A stretch of DNA of 34,582 nucleotides from Ruminococcus sp. (GTDB lineage Bacteria > Bacillota > Clostridia > Oscillospirales > Ruminococcaceae), in the NCBI GenBank assembly GCA_017934425.1, contig JAGBJO010000057.1, positions 1-34,582 of the forward strand, given 5' to 3'. The notes below the pieces were generated by a model. The model made no database searches. It was not told the origin of the DNA and saw nothing but the letters and a program-made list of their open reading frames with translations. The position numbers were made by a program, and so were the translations under genes. Positions 7,330 to 17,261 of this stretch are shown here, in pieces (position 1 is the first letter of the stretch; each line of letters begins with the position of its first letter).

Positions 7330-9729
7330 ATGTCAGATAATTTAACAAATAAATTCAACCTTAAAAGCTTCCTGATAAGGACTTTGCTGGACCCGATCCT
7401 CCTTTACAGTTCGCTGGTTGTCATGACCATTATGCATCAGTACCGTGACAGAACGTCCAACATTGTTGCTGTTACTGCTTTCCAGAAATTCTGGGAAAAG
7501 GTGACAGAATATGAGTGCGCTTTCAAATACGGTCTGCTGGCATTTGCAGTCGGCTGGGTGCTTTTCAGATTCCTGGACTTTGTAAGTTCACCACGTCATA
7601 AGATACTTTCTGTGCTGGCGTTCCTTGGTGCAGCATTTGGCTGGCTGATGCTTGCCGGTAAGGTCGTTGACGCAGGTCAGGAAGGCTACCCTATCGGCTG
7701 GGGACTGTGGTTCTTCACTCCTCAGGACTCCGTTACCTACAACGGATACTATAACATGGGGCTTTTCATGATGCTTGGCATCTTTGTGATGATGGTAATA
7801 TACTACTTCACAAGAGTGCGGTACAGGATACTGATGAACTTCGTTATCTTCCTGATACCATTCCTTATATATGGTAAGGAATACGCCAAGATGCCTATTG
7901 GCTTCATTATACTTATGATAATCAGCTACCTGCTTATCATGGTATACTTCCGTTCTCTCAATGAGAATGATACAGTAAAACTGATCGATACTCCTCGTCT
8001 CTGGATGAGTGTGGGAGTATTCGCTGTTATATTCGCTGTTGTATCCACTGCTGTGCCTAAGCCGATAGTGGAGGAAAACAGAACATACCTTGAATCACTC
8101 ATGAACGCCGAGGCATTCACTGATAAGCTGGTGGCTATGCTGTCCGCTTTCCAGGATACCGCCGACGGTCAGCAGTTCCGTGGACGTATGAGCAATGAGA
8201 CTGTATACTTTGTACAGTCAAAGTACCCAGTCCACCTGAAGACTTCTACATTCTCCTTCTACGATTTTGAAACAGATAAATGGTCAACAGGTGACATAGA
8301 CAGCTACTACGGCACTCGTGACAAGGACGATTTTCCTGTGCAGTTCTATATGAATCAGTGCGTAGGAGATGCAATTCTCTATGCGGCTGAACTGGACAGC
8401 GATTTTGCTGAAAGGTATGGACTTACCGAATACGCCGGACGTTCCTTCCGCTTGCCTGAACCTCAACCGCTTCATGTATGGATATGGTTCCCGAATACCC
8501 AGACCGCTCCTGTTCCGGGTTTTGCCCAGTCACTTGATTCTACCACTTACCCTGATCCTATAGATGCTTTGCGTGCCGGTACTATCTATACCGACGAGGG
8601 AAGCTTCGAGGCAAATACTGCTTTTGAATACAGCTATCTGCCGGAGGGATTTATCTACAGCGGTGATAACCGTGAACTTCTCAGCGCTATCGAAAAAGCT
8701 GGCGACTATCAGCAGCTTCTTGATGATGCGGTCCAGGTGCTTACAGATAATAACCTTGACGATAATACGCAAAGACTGAGAACGGTAGTAAAAAATAACT
8801 CCAAGTACTACAATGACTACCTTACAGACCTGATGGATTACGGCGGAGATAACGATATACGTGATCTTGCACTGGAGATAACAAAGGACTGTACCACTGA
8901 GCTTGAAAAGGCTCAGGAACTTGAAAGCTATTTCTATAATAACGGCTTTGTGTATGACCTGAACTATGTGAAGGCTTCAGGCGAGAACGTTCACGACTTC
9001 CTGTTCAATACCAAAACAGGCGTTTGCTATGAGTATGCTACTGCTATGACACTTATGTCAAGAGCAGTGGGTATCCCTGCAAGATTTTGTGAGGGCTACA
9101 ACGCTCAGACACCTTTTTCAGAGGATACAGAAGTCAGGGACTACTGGGGTGCAAGGTTTACCATGCCGGCTGTCACAAAGGAGGGACTGCGTTCCTTCGA
9201 CGTTACCGGAAATGATGCCCACGGCTATCCGGAACTCTACATCAAGGGCTACGGCTGGGTCGTTTTTGAACCGACTGTAGCAGACACAAATGCAGATACA
9301 AAACGCTCCACTACAATGTCGCTGTCAAAGACCGGTTTTTACCTTTTCATTGTCGCAATGGCAGGCTTCGTCCTGATACTTCTGTGGCCCGGTCTTTCAA
9401 ATATGTTCTTCATCAGGATAAACTCAAAGCGTGACCCCGAAAAGGCAGTAAGAGCCGCTATGCAGAGAGTGTGCAGACTCTATGGCATAGGCAGGAACTT
9501 CACTTCCCATGAGGCTGCGGAAAAAGTCATGAATACTTCCGGCGCACAGATCGAGGATATTGCACGTATCTTCGACAGGACAGTATACGGAAATATCGCT
9601 CCTGATGAAAACGACAAGCAAAAGATAATGGAGGAATACATAAACGCTTACAATGCCCTGCGTGAATACAAAAAGCAGAGCAGAAAAGAAAAAAAGAGAA
9701 ACAGAAAGCTAAAGGTAAAAGTTAATTGA
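7330..9729 (+). CDS. Membrane-anchored transglutaminase-like protein
   Basis: The 799-residue protein has about seven N-terminal membrane spans (residues 12-245) and a large extracellular region. Within it is a transglutaminase/protease-fold core (about 520-660), then a further span (about 668-690) and a basic cytoplasmic tail. The catalytic triad reads as Cys566 in GVCYEYA, His631 in DAHGYPELY and Glu647 in VVFEPT; the third residue is usually Asp, so Glu is a mild deviation. The layout matches TgpA-like proteins. These are inferred to modify or cleave surface peptides or peptidoglycan. The tail ends with a strongly basic stretch rich in Lys and Arg. It is the third member of the MoxR-DUF58-transglutaminase set. 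Confidence 0.9.
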   Translation: MSDNLTNKFNLKSFLIRTLLDPILLYSSLVVMTIMHQYRDRTSNIVAVTAFQKFWEKVTEYECAFKYGLLAFAVGWVLFRFLDFVSSPRHKILSVLAFLGAAFGWLMLAGKVVDAGQEGYPIGWGLWFFTPQDSVTYNGYYNMGLFMMLGIFVMMVIYYFTRVRYRILMNFVIFLIPFLIYGKEYAKMPIGFIILMIISYLLIMVYFRSLNENDTVKLIDTPRLWMSVGVFAVIFAVVSTAVPKPIVEENRTYLESLMNAEAFTDKLVAMLSAFQDTADGQQFRGRMSNETVYFVQSKYPVHLKTSTFSFYDFETDKWSTGDIDSYYGTRDKDDFPVQFYMNQCVGDAILYAAELDSDFAERYGLTEYAGRSFRLPEPQPLHVWIWFPNTQTAPVPGFAQSLDSTTYPDPIDALRAGTIYTDEGSFEANTAFEYSYLPEGFIYSGDNRELLSAIEKAGDYQQLLDDAVQVLTDNNLDDNTQRLRTVVKNNSKYYNDYLTDLMDYGGDNDIRDLALEITKDCTTELEKAQELESYFYNNGFVYDLNYVKASGENVHDFLFNTKTGVCYEYATAMTLMSRAVGIPARFCEGYNAQTPFSEDTEVRDYWGARFTMPAVTKEGLRSFDVTGNDAHGYPELYIKGYGWVVFEPTVADTNADTKRSTTMSLSKTGFYLFIVAMAGFVLILLWPGLSNMFFIRINSKRDPEKAVRAAMQRVCRLYGIGRNFTSHEAAEKVMNTSGAQIEDIARIFDRTVYGNIAPDENDKQKIMEEYINAYNALREYKKQSRKEKKRNRKLKVKVN

Positions 9730-9748
9730 TTTGAGGAGGTAGTTTCCT

Positions 9749-11131
9749 ATGGTGAGGACTAATACTACAAGGATCATAAGTTCCGTTATTGCGGCACTTC
9801 TCATGATATGCGCTATCGCCGGAAGCATGGGCGGACGCTCTATGCGCTCATATGCCGCTGAAAGCTACCGCACATGGCGACAGTACGACGACCGCTGGGG
9901 CGATATAATGCTCGGCAGCTATAGCTGGGCAAATGTCCGTGGAAGCGGCTGCCTGGTCACTTCTCTGGCAATGCTGGCTGTTCATACCGGCTGCAAGACC
10001 GAGGATAATTTCAACCCCGGAGTCCTGGCAAATGACCTTAAAAGCGTAGGTGCTTTCAATCAGTGGGCAGGACTTGCTTCATGGGCTTCAATACCTAAGG
10101 TGCTTCCGGAAATGAGCGTTGTCTGGGAACCGGATAAGTACTCCGGCTACTGGGGCAATATCTCATGGAGTACTAAGGTATCAATGCTGAAGTCATTCAT
10201 GAACGCCGGCTACTGGCCTATTGTAAACTCTAATACCCACCACTGGGTAATGATCGAGGGCATCATCGGCGATACAGTCTATATGATCGACCCTGCTTCT
10301 GACAGCATCAAGCTTTACGACGAGTACGGCAATGTTAACCGTACTGATACGAACGATTTCGACTATATTCTGGTAAAGAGCCGCATCAAGCCTGATCTGG
10401 CACACTTTACCGAACCCACTATCACTACAAAGCCGCCTCAGCCTTCATATGAGCCGTCTATCGACATATTTATCCGCACAATGCCGGTAAAGACTGAGTT
10501 CGAGTACGGCGAGCCCCTTGATCTGACAGGCGGTTATGCACAGGTAACTTTCGTTGACCCGTACAACGGTCAGACAAGTCTGCTGGCTGAGCCTATGAAC
10601 GGCGGCGCTAACAGCTATGGCGTGGATACATCAGCTTATGATCCTTATACTCCTGGCGAGTATACCATAAAACTGTATGCCTACAACGACTATGTAAGTA
10701 CTGAGACTACATTTACTGTGACTGTCCTTGAACCGGAAAAGGAATACTATTGCTCCGCTGAGAGCGCAGATGTATACTCCATGCCCGGCGGCTCAAGACT
10801 CAGCATCACCCTCAGAAAGGGCGATTCTTTCACAGTAAACAGGACCCGTGACGGTTACGGACATATCCTGTCCGGCGACTTCGACGGCTGGGTAAGCCTT
10901 TCATCACTTACCCTTGCTCCGGAACGCAATGTTCACGCTGGTGATATAAACGGCGACGGCTACCTGAATTTCGTTGACATATCGCTGCTCAACGATTTCC
11001 TCGTTCAGCCGGAGCATAAATACGACGGTATAAGCAGCCTTCTCTCAGCTGAGAAAGAGGCTGCGGACGTAAACGGTGACGGTATCATAGACAGCGGCGA
11101 TGTTATCAGCCTGTTTAACCTCATCGGATAA
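9749..11131 (+). CDS. Secreted C39-like cysteine protease with dockerin
   Basis: The 460-residue protein starts with a signal peptide (about residues 1-37, cleavage likely after SYAAES or close by). A C39/papain-like peptidase domain follows, with Cys68 in GSGCLVTSLAML and His165 in THHWVMIEG. Next come a Ser/Pro/Thr linker, an Ig-like bacterial domain (about 240-330), an SH3-like segment (about 332-392) and a type I dockerin (about 397-460). The dockerin has two calcium-binding repeats, DINGDG and DVNGDG. Dockerins bind cohesins, so the protease could be docked onto a cellulosome scaffold or a cell-surface cohesin. Its place in the MoxR operon suggests joint work with the membrane transglutaminase. 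GAGGAGG lies 8 nt before the ATG. Confidence 0.88.
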   Translation: MVRTNTTRIISSVIAALLMICAIAGSMGGRSMRSYAAESYRTWRQYDDRWGDIMLGSYSWANVRGSGCLVTSLAMLAVHTGCKTEDNFNPGVLANDLKSVGAFNQWAGLASWASIPKVLPEMSVVWEPDKYSGYWGNISWSTKVSMLKSFMNAGYWPIVNSNTHHWVMIEGIIGDTVYMIDPASDSIKLYDEYGNVNRTDTNDFDYILVKSRIKPDLAHFTEPTITTKPPQPSYEPSIDIFIRTMPVKTEFEYGEPLDLTGGYAQVTFVDPYNGQTSLLAEPMNGGANSYGVDTSAYDPYTPGEYTIKLYAYNDYVSTETTFTVTVLEPEKEYYCSAESADVYSMPGGSRLSITLRKGDSFTVNRTRDGYGHILSGDFDGWVSLSSLTLAPERNVHAGDINGDGYLNFVDISLLNDFLVQPEHKYDGISSLLSAEKEAADVNGDGIIDSGDVISLFNLIG

Positions 11132-11162
11132 TCACAAAGGGACAAGAAGGGAGATCTCCATT

Positions 11163-12131
11163 ATGGAATGGACTGAGGTAAATATATTTACCGCAACTGC
11201 TGCCATTGAGCTGCTGACTGCAAAGCTCATGGACATCGGAGTTAAAGGCTTCGTTATCAAGGACGCTGAGGACTTCAAGGAATTCCTCGAAAACAAAGAG
11301 GGTCACTGGGACTACATCGACAAAGACCTTATGGGTCTGACGGACTGCGAGACCTGCATTACCATATACCTTCCCGGAAACGATCAGGGCGTGGATATGC
11401 TGGCTTCTGTAAGGTCGATGCTGGCTGAGGTGAAGTCTGCTGATACTAACGGCGAGTACGGAAGGCTGGAAGCTGAGCTTTCAAGTATCCGTGAGGAGGA
11501 TTGGGCGAATAACTGGAAACAGTACTTCAAGCCCCTTGAGATAGGGAAAAAACTTGTCATCAAGCCCTCCTGGGAGGAGTATTCCGGCGACGGCAGCAGG
11601 ATAATACTGGAGATCGACCCGGCTTCAAGCTTCGGTACTGGTCAGCACCATACCACAAGGCTTTGTCTGGAACTTCTGGAAGGCTGCGTGAACGGCGGCG
11701 AGAAGATCCTGGATATGGGCTGCGGAAGCGGTATACTTTCTATCGCTGCGGTGCTTCTGGGCGCTCAGGACGCTGTGGCTGTGGACATTGAGGAAAACGC
11801 TGCGGCTACTGCTGCGGAAAATGCTCAGAAGAACAATATCCCCGCTGAGAAGTATACAACTTACTTCGGAAATATCCTCAGCGACGAAAAGCTTGCTGAC
11901 CGCATTGACGGCAAGTATGACGTTATTACCGCAAATATCGTTGCAGATGTACTTATCGCTATGAAAGACCACTTCCTGAGATACATCAGAAAGGGCGGTA
12001 CTCTCATCGTTTCAGGTATCATCGAGGAGCGCATGGAAGAAGTACTTTCAGCTATCGAGCAGACCGGCTTCACCAGAAAGGGCGTTAATGTCAAGGACGG
12101 CTGGGCAGCTGCGGAATTTACGTTAATATAA
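11163..12131 (+). CDS. prmA: Ribosomal protein L11 methyltransferase
   Basis: PrmA methylates ribosomal protein L11 using S-adenosylmethionine. Characteristic stretches are the substrate-domain signature FGTGQHHTTRLCLE, the SAM motif ILDMGCGSGILSIAA and the NIVADVL motif. The predicted length of 322 residues is normal. I chose the ATG at 11163 because GAAGGGAG lies about 9 nt upstream; the frame is open further to 11100 but that would overlap the dockerin gene and add residues foreign to the family. It follows the dockerin gene by 31 nt with no terminator between, so it is probably the last gene of the moxR operon. Confidence 0.95.
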   Translation: MEWTEVNIFTATAAIELLTAKLMDIGVKGFVIKDAEDFKEFLENKEGHWDYIDKDLMGLTDCETCITIYLPGNDQGVDMLASVRSMLAEVKSADTNGEYGRLEAELSSIREEDWANNWKQYFKPLEIGKKLVIKPSWEEYSGDGSRIILEIDPASSFGTGQHHTTRLCLELLEGCVNGGEKILDMGCGSGILSIAAVLLGAQDAVAVDIEENAAATAAENAQKNNIPAEKYTTYFGNILSDEKLADRIDGKYDVITANIVADVLIAMKDHFLRYIRKGGTLIVSGIIEERMEEVLSAIEQTGFTRKGVNVKDGWAAAEFTLI

Positions 12132-12183
12132 GCCATTAGCAACATATCAGCTATGATGCTGGTGGCTAAAGGCGTATTATATA

Positions 12184-12199
12184 ACCGCTAAAAAGCGGT
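12184..12199 (+). other. Small hairpin in the prmA to 12232 gap
   Basis: ACCGCT (12184-12189) pairs with AGCGGT (12194-12199) around an AAAA loop. No T run follows, so it is a weak terminator at best and may instead protect or structure the leader of the next gene. Confidence 0.35.
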
Positions 12200-12231
12200 G
12201 CTACAAAATTTATTTAAGGAGATCGATTCAA

Positions 12232-13401
12232 GTGGCATTATTCAAAAAGAAGAACAATCAGCAGAACGAGGAGCCTGAGGCTTCAAAGGAGACAAACAGC
12301 GCTTCTGACGTGAAGGAGGTGCTTCTGGCTAAGCTTAACGAGAAACTCAACGGTACTCTCTACGACGGCTGCATCATCATGCCCAGAGGCTTTACAATTG
12401 ACGTAAAGGTCGGCAGACAGGACGAGCATGAGGGCATCAAGATCATGCAGGTCATCTTCATCATCACTCACGATGACTTCGACGAAGCTCTTATCGAGCC
12501 CGTTGATGCACAGGGCAAGACAACTGAGGAAGCTTGTGAAATGGCTGTATCTATGTTCATGGGCGGCGTTTGGCATCCTCTGGAGCAGTCCATGCAGAAG
12601 AAGAATGGTATTCAGCTTTCTGTAAACTACCTGGGTCAGCACTACGACTTCGATATGTACGCTCAGTCTATCGTAAGAGTTGGCGTTACCGACAAGCAGC
12701 CTACAATGCTCCTGGCTTTCATCAAGAACGAGATCCCCAAGTACATCGGTTCTAAAAAGTACTACTGGGTAAGAATTTATCTTGCTAAGTTCAAGGAGAA
12801 GGAAGTTATCGAGGTAAGAGTTAACGGCTCTGTATGCGGCGAACTGAACAAGTACTTCAAGGAGTATGTTGACGGCTGGGACGCAAGTGAGCACGTTATC
12901 AGCGAGAAGCAGTACGCTATCTTCGTTCAGAGAGAGGACGACCAGTGTCCTTTCAAGAAGGAAAAGGTCGTTGAGGCTGCTAAGATGTCACTGGAGAGAA
13001 TGCCTAAGATCGAGAACAGCGAGCAGTACACAGCTTATGCTGCTGACCTGGACAAGCTGACAGAGGACAAGAACCTTGCAGCTGAGATCAGAATATTTAT
13101 CCCTGAGATCCTTGCTAAGCTCACTCTTGGCTACCAGGAGGGCGACAGCCTGTTCCTCCTCAAGGACGATCAGAGGATCGAACTGAAGAAGTCACAGCTT
13201 CGCAGCTACTTCTACCTCCAGCAGGTCCTCATTGAGTACCTGGCTCAGAAGCCCCCTGTAGAGGACGTTCAGCGCATAGTTTTCAACAGCGTTGCCTTCA
13301 GAGAGTTGAAAAAGGCTCAGGAGCAGGGACACGAGGTCAAGGATCTGTACGTTGCAGGTACACAGTACTCTGTAAACAGCCCTGACTATAAGGTTTGGTA
13401 A
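12232..13401 (+). CDS. Cytosolic protein of unknown function (389 residues)
   Basis: I do not recognise a family. The start is GTG at 12232, with AAGGAG (12216-12221) 10 nt upstream; no ATG fits better. Residues 1-28 are polar, rich in Lys, Gln, Asn and Glu, and probably disordered. The remainder alternates strands and acidic helices, contains aromatic and Trp-bearing motifs such as GGVWHPLEQ and YYWVRIYLAKF, and has no signal peptide or membrane span. Codons are strongly biased to GAG, AAG and CTG, as in highly expressed genes such as tsf, which suggests high expression. It stands as a single-gene unit closed by a strong terminator. Confidence 0.8.
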   Translation: MALFKKKNNQQNEEPEASKETNSASDVKEVLLAKLNEKLNGTLYDGCIIMPRGFTIDVKVGRQDEHEGIKIMQVIFIITHDDFDEALIEPVDAQGKTTEEACEMAVSMFMGGVWHPLEQSMQKKNGIQLSVNYLGQHYDFDMYAQSIVRVGVTDKQPTMLLAFIKNEIPKYIGSKKYYWVRIYLAKFKEKEVIEVRVNGSVCGELNKYFKEYVDGWDASEHVISEKQYAIFVQREDDQCPFKKEKVVEAAKMSLERMPKIENSEQYTAYAADLDKLTEDKNLAAEIRIFIPEILAKLTLGYQEGDSLFLLKDDQRIELKKSQLRSYFYLQQVLIEYLAQKPPVEDVQRIVFNSVAFRELKKAQEQGHEVKDLYVAGTQYSVNSPDYKVW

Positions 13402-13410
13402 TTTAACTGA

Positions 13411-13442
13411 AAGCCCTTCGCTGCATAGCGAGGGGCTTTTTT
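13411..13442 (+). terminator. Strong intrinsic terminator after the 389-residue protein
   Basis: Stem 13411-13422 with 13427-13438 (one mismatch-like T-G position), GCAT loop, and a T run to 13442. Confidence 0.9.
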
Positions 13443-13485
13443 GGTGTACAATGCAAAAATTCGGCAGGATTTTTCCAAAAACCCC

Positions 13486-13514
13486 TTGACAAAAGTCAGG
13501 CGGTGTGTTAAAAT
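13486..13514 (+). promoter_or_regulatory. Promoter of rplU-prp-rpmA
   Basis: TTGACA (13486-13491), 17-nt spacer and TAAAAT (13509-13514), with TG at 13506-13507. This is close to consensus, as expected for a ribosomal protein operon. Confidence 0.88.
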
Positions 13515-13519
13515 AGTAT

Positions 13520-13596
13520 TGCCGCTTGTAAACAGGCTATAGAAGTGCGCTCGCACGCCTGTAACAGCGAGTTTATTGAAAAGGCAGGTGCCGCAA
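13520..13596 (+). promoter_or_regulatory. Ribosomal protein L21 leader RNA
   Basis: The leader holds a hairpin with outer stem ACAGGC (13532-13537) to GCCTGT (13557-13562) and inner stem GTGC (13545-13548) to GCAC (13553-13556). The 5' TTGCCGC and 3' AAGGCAGGTGCCGC segments can pair and enclose it. Position and shape match the L21 leader found before rplU in many Firmicutes, thought to mediate autoregulation by L21. The Shine-Dalgarno-like GGCAGGTG lies within the 3' strand, so folding could control translation. Confidence 0.7.
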
Positions 13597-13908
13597 ATGT
13601 ACGCAGTTATTGAGACAGGCGGAAAGCAGTATCAGGTTAAAGAGGGAGACGTTATTTTCATCGAGAAGCTGGCAGTAGAAGCAGATTCTACAGTTTCTTT
13701 CGATAAGGTCGTTGCTCTCGGCGCTGATGACGGTCTTAAGATCGGTGCTCCTTATGTTGAGGGTGCTACTGTTGAAGCTAAGGTTCTGAAGAACGGTAAG
13801 GCTAAGAAGATCACTGTTTTCACTTACAAGCCTAAGAAGGGTGAGAAGAAGAAGCAGGGTCACAGACAGCCCTACACACAGGTTAAGATCGAAGCTATCA
13901 AGGCTTAA
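13597..13908 (+). CDS. rplU: 50S ribosomal protein L21
   Basis: L21 of 103 residues, starting [14 protein letters not shown] and with the C-terminal [22 protein letters not shown]-binding region. The ATG at 13597 is the conserved start. The frame extends upstream to 13576 only through the leader RNA, which I reject. Its stop overlaps the start of prp by one base (TAATG), so the two are translationally coupled. Confidence 0.98.
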   Translation: MYAVIETGGKQYQVKEGDVIFIEKLAVEADSTVSFDKVVALGADDGLKIGAPYVEGATVEAKVLKNGKAKKITVFTYKPKKGEKKKQGHRQPYTQVKIEAIKA

Positions 13909-14219
13909 TGATCTCAGCACAATTCTTTGAGAAAAACGGTGCTCCTGCCGGGTTTTCCTGTTCAGGTCATGCAGGTTTCGCTGAAAGCGGATACGATATT
14001 GTGTGTGCAAGCGTTTCCTCAGCAGTTCAGCTTACTCTGAATCTGCTCCTGGACTTCAAAAATGACCCGGATATTGATGTGGATACGGATATAATAAGCT
14101 GCCGCCTGGACAAGTCCTCGCAGGCTTCAGAACGTATCATCAACGCTTTCAGACTCCACCTGGAGTCCATAGCGGAGGAGTTTCCCGGTACAATTGAAAT
14201 CACTGTTTCGGAGGTGTAA
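13908..14219 (+). CDS. prp: Ribosomal-processing cysteine protease Prp
   Basis: Prp (103 residues) removes the N-terminal extension of ribosomal protein L27, an essential maturation step in Firmicutes and related groups. The catalytic His lies in [10 protein letters not shown] and the catalytic Cys in [13 protein letters not shown]. It sits exactly between rplU and rpmA, the usual position. The substrate is present next door: L27 here starts with MIKISMQFF followed by AHKKG, the expected cleavage site after the two Phe. Confidence 0.93.
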   Translation: MISAQFFEKNGAPAGFSCSGHAGFAESGYDIVCASVSSAVQLTLNLLLDFKNDPDIDVDTDIISCRLDKSSQASERIINAFRLHLESIAEEFPGTIEITVSEV

Positions 14220-14221
14220 CT

Positions 14222-14503
14222 ATGATCAAAATCAGTATGCAGTTCTTCGCCCACAAGAAGGGTGTTGGTTCTACAAAGAACGGTCGTGATTCTGAGTCCA
14301 AGAGACTTGGCGTTAAGAGAGCTGATGGTCAGTTCGTAAAGGCTGGCAATATCCTCGTTCGCCAGAGAGGTACTCATATCCACCCCGGTGAGGGTGTAGG
14401 CATCGGTTCCGACGATACTCTGTTCGCTACAGTTAGCGGCAAGGTAAAGTTCGAGCGTCTTGGCCGTGACCGTAAGAAGGTTTCTGTTTACGCTGAGCAG
14501 TAA
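14222..14503 (+). CDS. rpmA: 50S ribosomal protein L27 with cleavable N-terminal extension
   Basis: L27 of 93 residues. The first nine residues (MIKISMQFF) are the short extension removed by Prp. The mature protein starts at AHKKG and contains the [17 protein letters not shown] core. The mature N-terminus reaches into the peptidyl-transferase centre, hence the need for processing. It starts 2 nt after the prp stop codon. Confidence 0.97.
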   Translation: MIKISMQFFAHKKGVGSTKNGRDSESKRLGVKRADGQFVKAGNILVRQRGTHIHPGEGVGIGSDDTLFATVSGKVKFERLGRDRKKVSVYAEQ

Positions 14504-14521
14504 TCAGACAAAAACGTGCAT

Positions 14522-14549
14522 AAATCCCGAGCATTGGCTTGGGATTTTT
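14522..14549 (+). terminator. Terminator of rplU-prp-rpmA
   Basis: An 11-bp stem (14522-14532 with 14537-14547, one G-T pair) with an ATTG loop runs into five T. It separates the ribosomal operon from obg. Confidence 0.85.
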
Positions 14550-14555
14550 GTTTAA

Positions 14556-15854
<1,299 letters not shown>

Positions 15855-15855
15855 T

Positions 15856-16278
15856 ATGAATAAAGACTATCTGAGCCAGCGTGAAGCAAATACCTACAGC
15901 CCCCTGAGTCTTGCGTTTTTAGGGGACAGCGTTTATGATACCCTGGTGAGAGAATACCTCCTGCGTAGGGCGAATATGCCGGCGGCGAAGCTTCATGCTG
16001 CTAAGGTCAGACTGGTCTGTGCGGAATTCCAGTCTGACGTATATGAATTGCTTTCTGAACGTGTAACAGAGCAGGAGCTTTCCGTCCTTAAACGTGGCAG
16101 GAATGCTACCGGAAATACCGTCCCCAAACACGCAGAAGCGGCACAGTATCGCCGTGCAACTGCGGTGGAGGCGCTTTTCGGCTACCTCTACCTTACCGGG
16201 GAACACGCCCGGCTTCTGGAACTGTTTCAGATCATCACCGATGAACTTATTATAAATTACAGGGAGGAACAGGCATGA
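15856..16278 (+). CDS. mrnC: Mini-ribonuclease III
   Basis: Mini-III (140 residues) is an RNase III catalytic domain without the RNA-binding domain; in Firmicutes it matures 23S rRNA. The signature is LAFLGDSVYDTLVREYLL near the N-terminus, followed by KRGRNATGNTVPKHA. I chose the ATG at 15856, one base after the obg stop, rather than an upstream TTG at 15832 that overlaps obg and has a badly spaced Shine-Dalgarno. It is probably coupled to obg by reinitiation. Its end overlaps the start of the next small gene (ATGA). Confidence 0.92.
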   Translation: MNKDYLSQREANTYSPLSLAFLGDSVYDTLVREYLLRRANMPAAKLHAAKVRLVCAEFQSDVYELLSERVTEQELSVLKRGRNATGNTVPKHAEAAQYRRATAVEALFGYLYLTGEHARLLELFQIITDELIINYREEQA

Positions 16279-16445
16279 AAGATGATACAAAAACTCTTGT
16301 TATGACTGCTGCTGCCAGCTTTGCCTGCGGATTTGTATTTGGTGCGGCTATCGTAGCAATACTTGATTACCGTGACGAAAAGATCAAGTCTCAGAAAAAG
16401 CTTCGTCGTGACCTTGACGAGAATTACTACTACTCAGCTGAGTAA
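16275..16445 (+). CDS. 56-residue single-span membrane protein
   Basis: The ATG at 16275 overlaps the mrnC stop as ATGA and is preceded by AGGGAGG (16261-16267). The product has a short acidic-basic start, a membrane span at about residues 9-30 (rich in Ala, Gly and Phe), then a charged helix with several Lys and Arg and a Tyr-rich end. It resembles small YtxH-like envelope proteins in layout only; I do not assign a family. The strong Shine-Dalgarno and stop-start overlap support that it is real. It may act in the obg-mrnC operon as a membrane-associated accessory peptide. Confidence 0.72.
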   Translation: MKDDTKTLVMTAAASFACGFVFGAAIVAILDYRDEKIKSQKKLRRDLDENYYYSAE

Positions 16446-16469
16446 AAATATGTAAAGGAGTGCTTACCA

Positions 16470-17204
16470 ATGTCAGGACATTCAAAATGGAATAACATTA
16501 AACGTAAGAAGGAAGCTACTGATGCTGTTAAGGGTAAGATTTTTACCAAGATCGGCAGAGAGATCACCGTCGTTGTAAGAGAGGGCGGCCCCGACCCCAA
16601 TAACAACAGCAAGCTTCGTGACCTTATCGCTAAGGCTAAGGCTAACAACGTGCCTAACGACAACATCGAGCGTGTTATCAAGAAGGCTGCCGGCGGTGAG
16701 GATAAGAATAACTACGAGACTATGATATATGAGGGCTATGGCCCTAACGGTGTTGCTGTTATCGTTGAGTGCCTTACCGATAACAAGAATAGAACTGCCG
16801 GCGATGTTCGCCACTATTTCGACAAGTTCGGCGGAAATCTGGGTACTACTGGCTGCGTATCATTCATGTTCACCAAGAAGGGTATCGTTATACTGGAGAA
16901 TACAGGTCTTGATGAAGATACTGTTATGGAGGACGTATTTGAGTGCGGCGGCGACGATTTCGATATCAGCGAGGAGTCTGTAGAGATCGAGTGCGCTCCT
17001 GAGAAGGTTCACGCTCTCAGAGAGGGTCTGACAGCTAAGGGATATAACGTTCTTTCCGCTGAGATCGAGCAGATCCCGTCTACTTATACAACTCTTACCG
17101 ATGAGGAGCATATCAAGAAGATGAACCTCCTCCTTGAGCATCTGGAAGATAACGATGATGTTCAGAACGTTTACCATAACTGGGAGATGCCCGACGAGGA
17201 ATAA
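16470..17204 (+). CDS. YebC/PmpR family protein
   Basis: YebC family of 244 residues, annotated as a DNA-binding regulator, with some members reported to relieve ribosome stalling. The N-terminal signature SGHSKWNNIKRKKEATDAVK is complete, followed by GREITVVVREGGPDP and the YEGYGPNGVAVIVECLTDN segment. AAAGGAG lies 9 nt before the ATG. It lies 24 nt after the small membrane gene and is closed by a hairpin at 17220. Confidence 0.93.
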   Translation: MSGHSKWNNIKRKKEATDAVKGKIFTKIGREITVVVREGGPDPNNNSKLRDLIAKAKANNVPNDNIERVIKKAAGGEDKNNYETMIYEGYGPNGVAVIVECLTDNKNRTAGDVRHYFDKFGGNLGTTGCVSFMFTKKGIVILENTGLDEDTVMEDVFECGGDDFDISEESVEIECAPEKVHALREGLTAKGYNVLSAEIEQIPSTYTTLTDEEHIKKMNLLLEHLEDNDDVQNVYHNWEMPDEE

Positions 17205-17219
17205 TTCCCGGATATAATG

Positions 17220-17247
17220 AGCCGTCCTTATCGGGCGGCTTGCTTTT
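17220..17247 (+). terminator. Terminator after yebC
   Basis: AGCCGTCC (17220-17227) pairs with GGGCGGCT (17233-17240), followed by a T-rich TGCTTTT. Confidence 0.65.
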
Positions 17248-17261
17248 CGTGAGGTGAAAAT

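Noticed and set aside
11100..11162. Upstream extension of prmA
   Set aside because: It overlaps the dockerin gene and adds residues not seen in the family; a good ribosome site precedes 11163.
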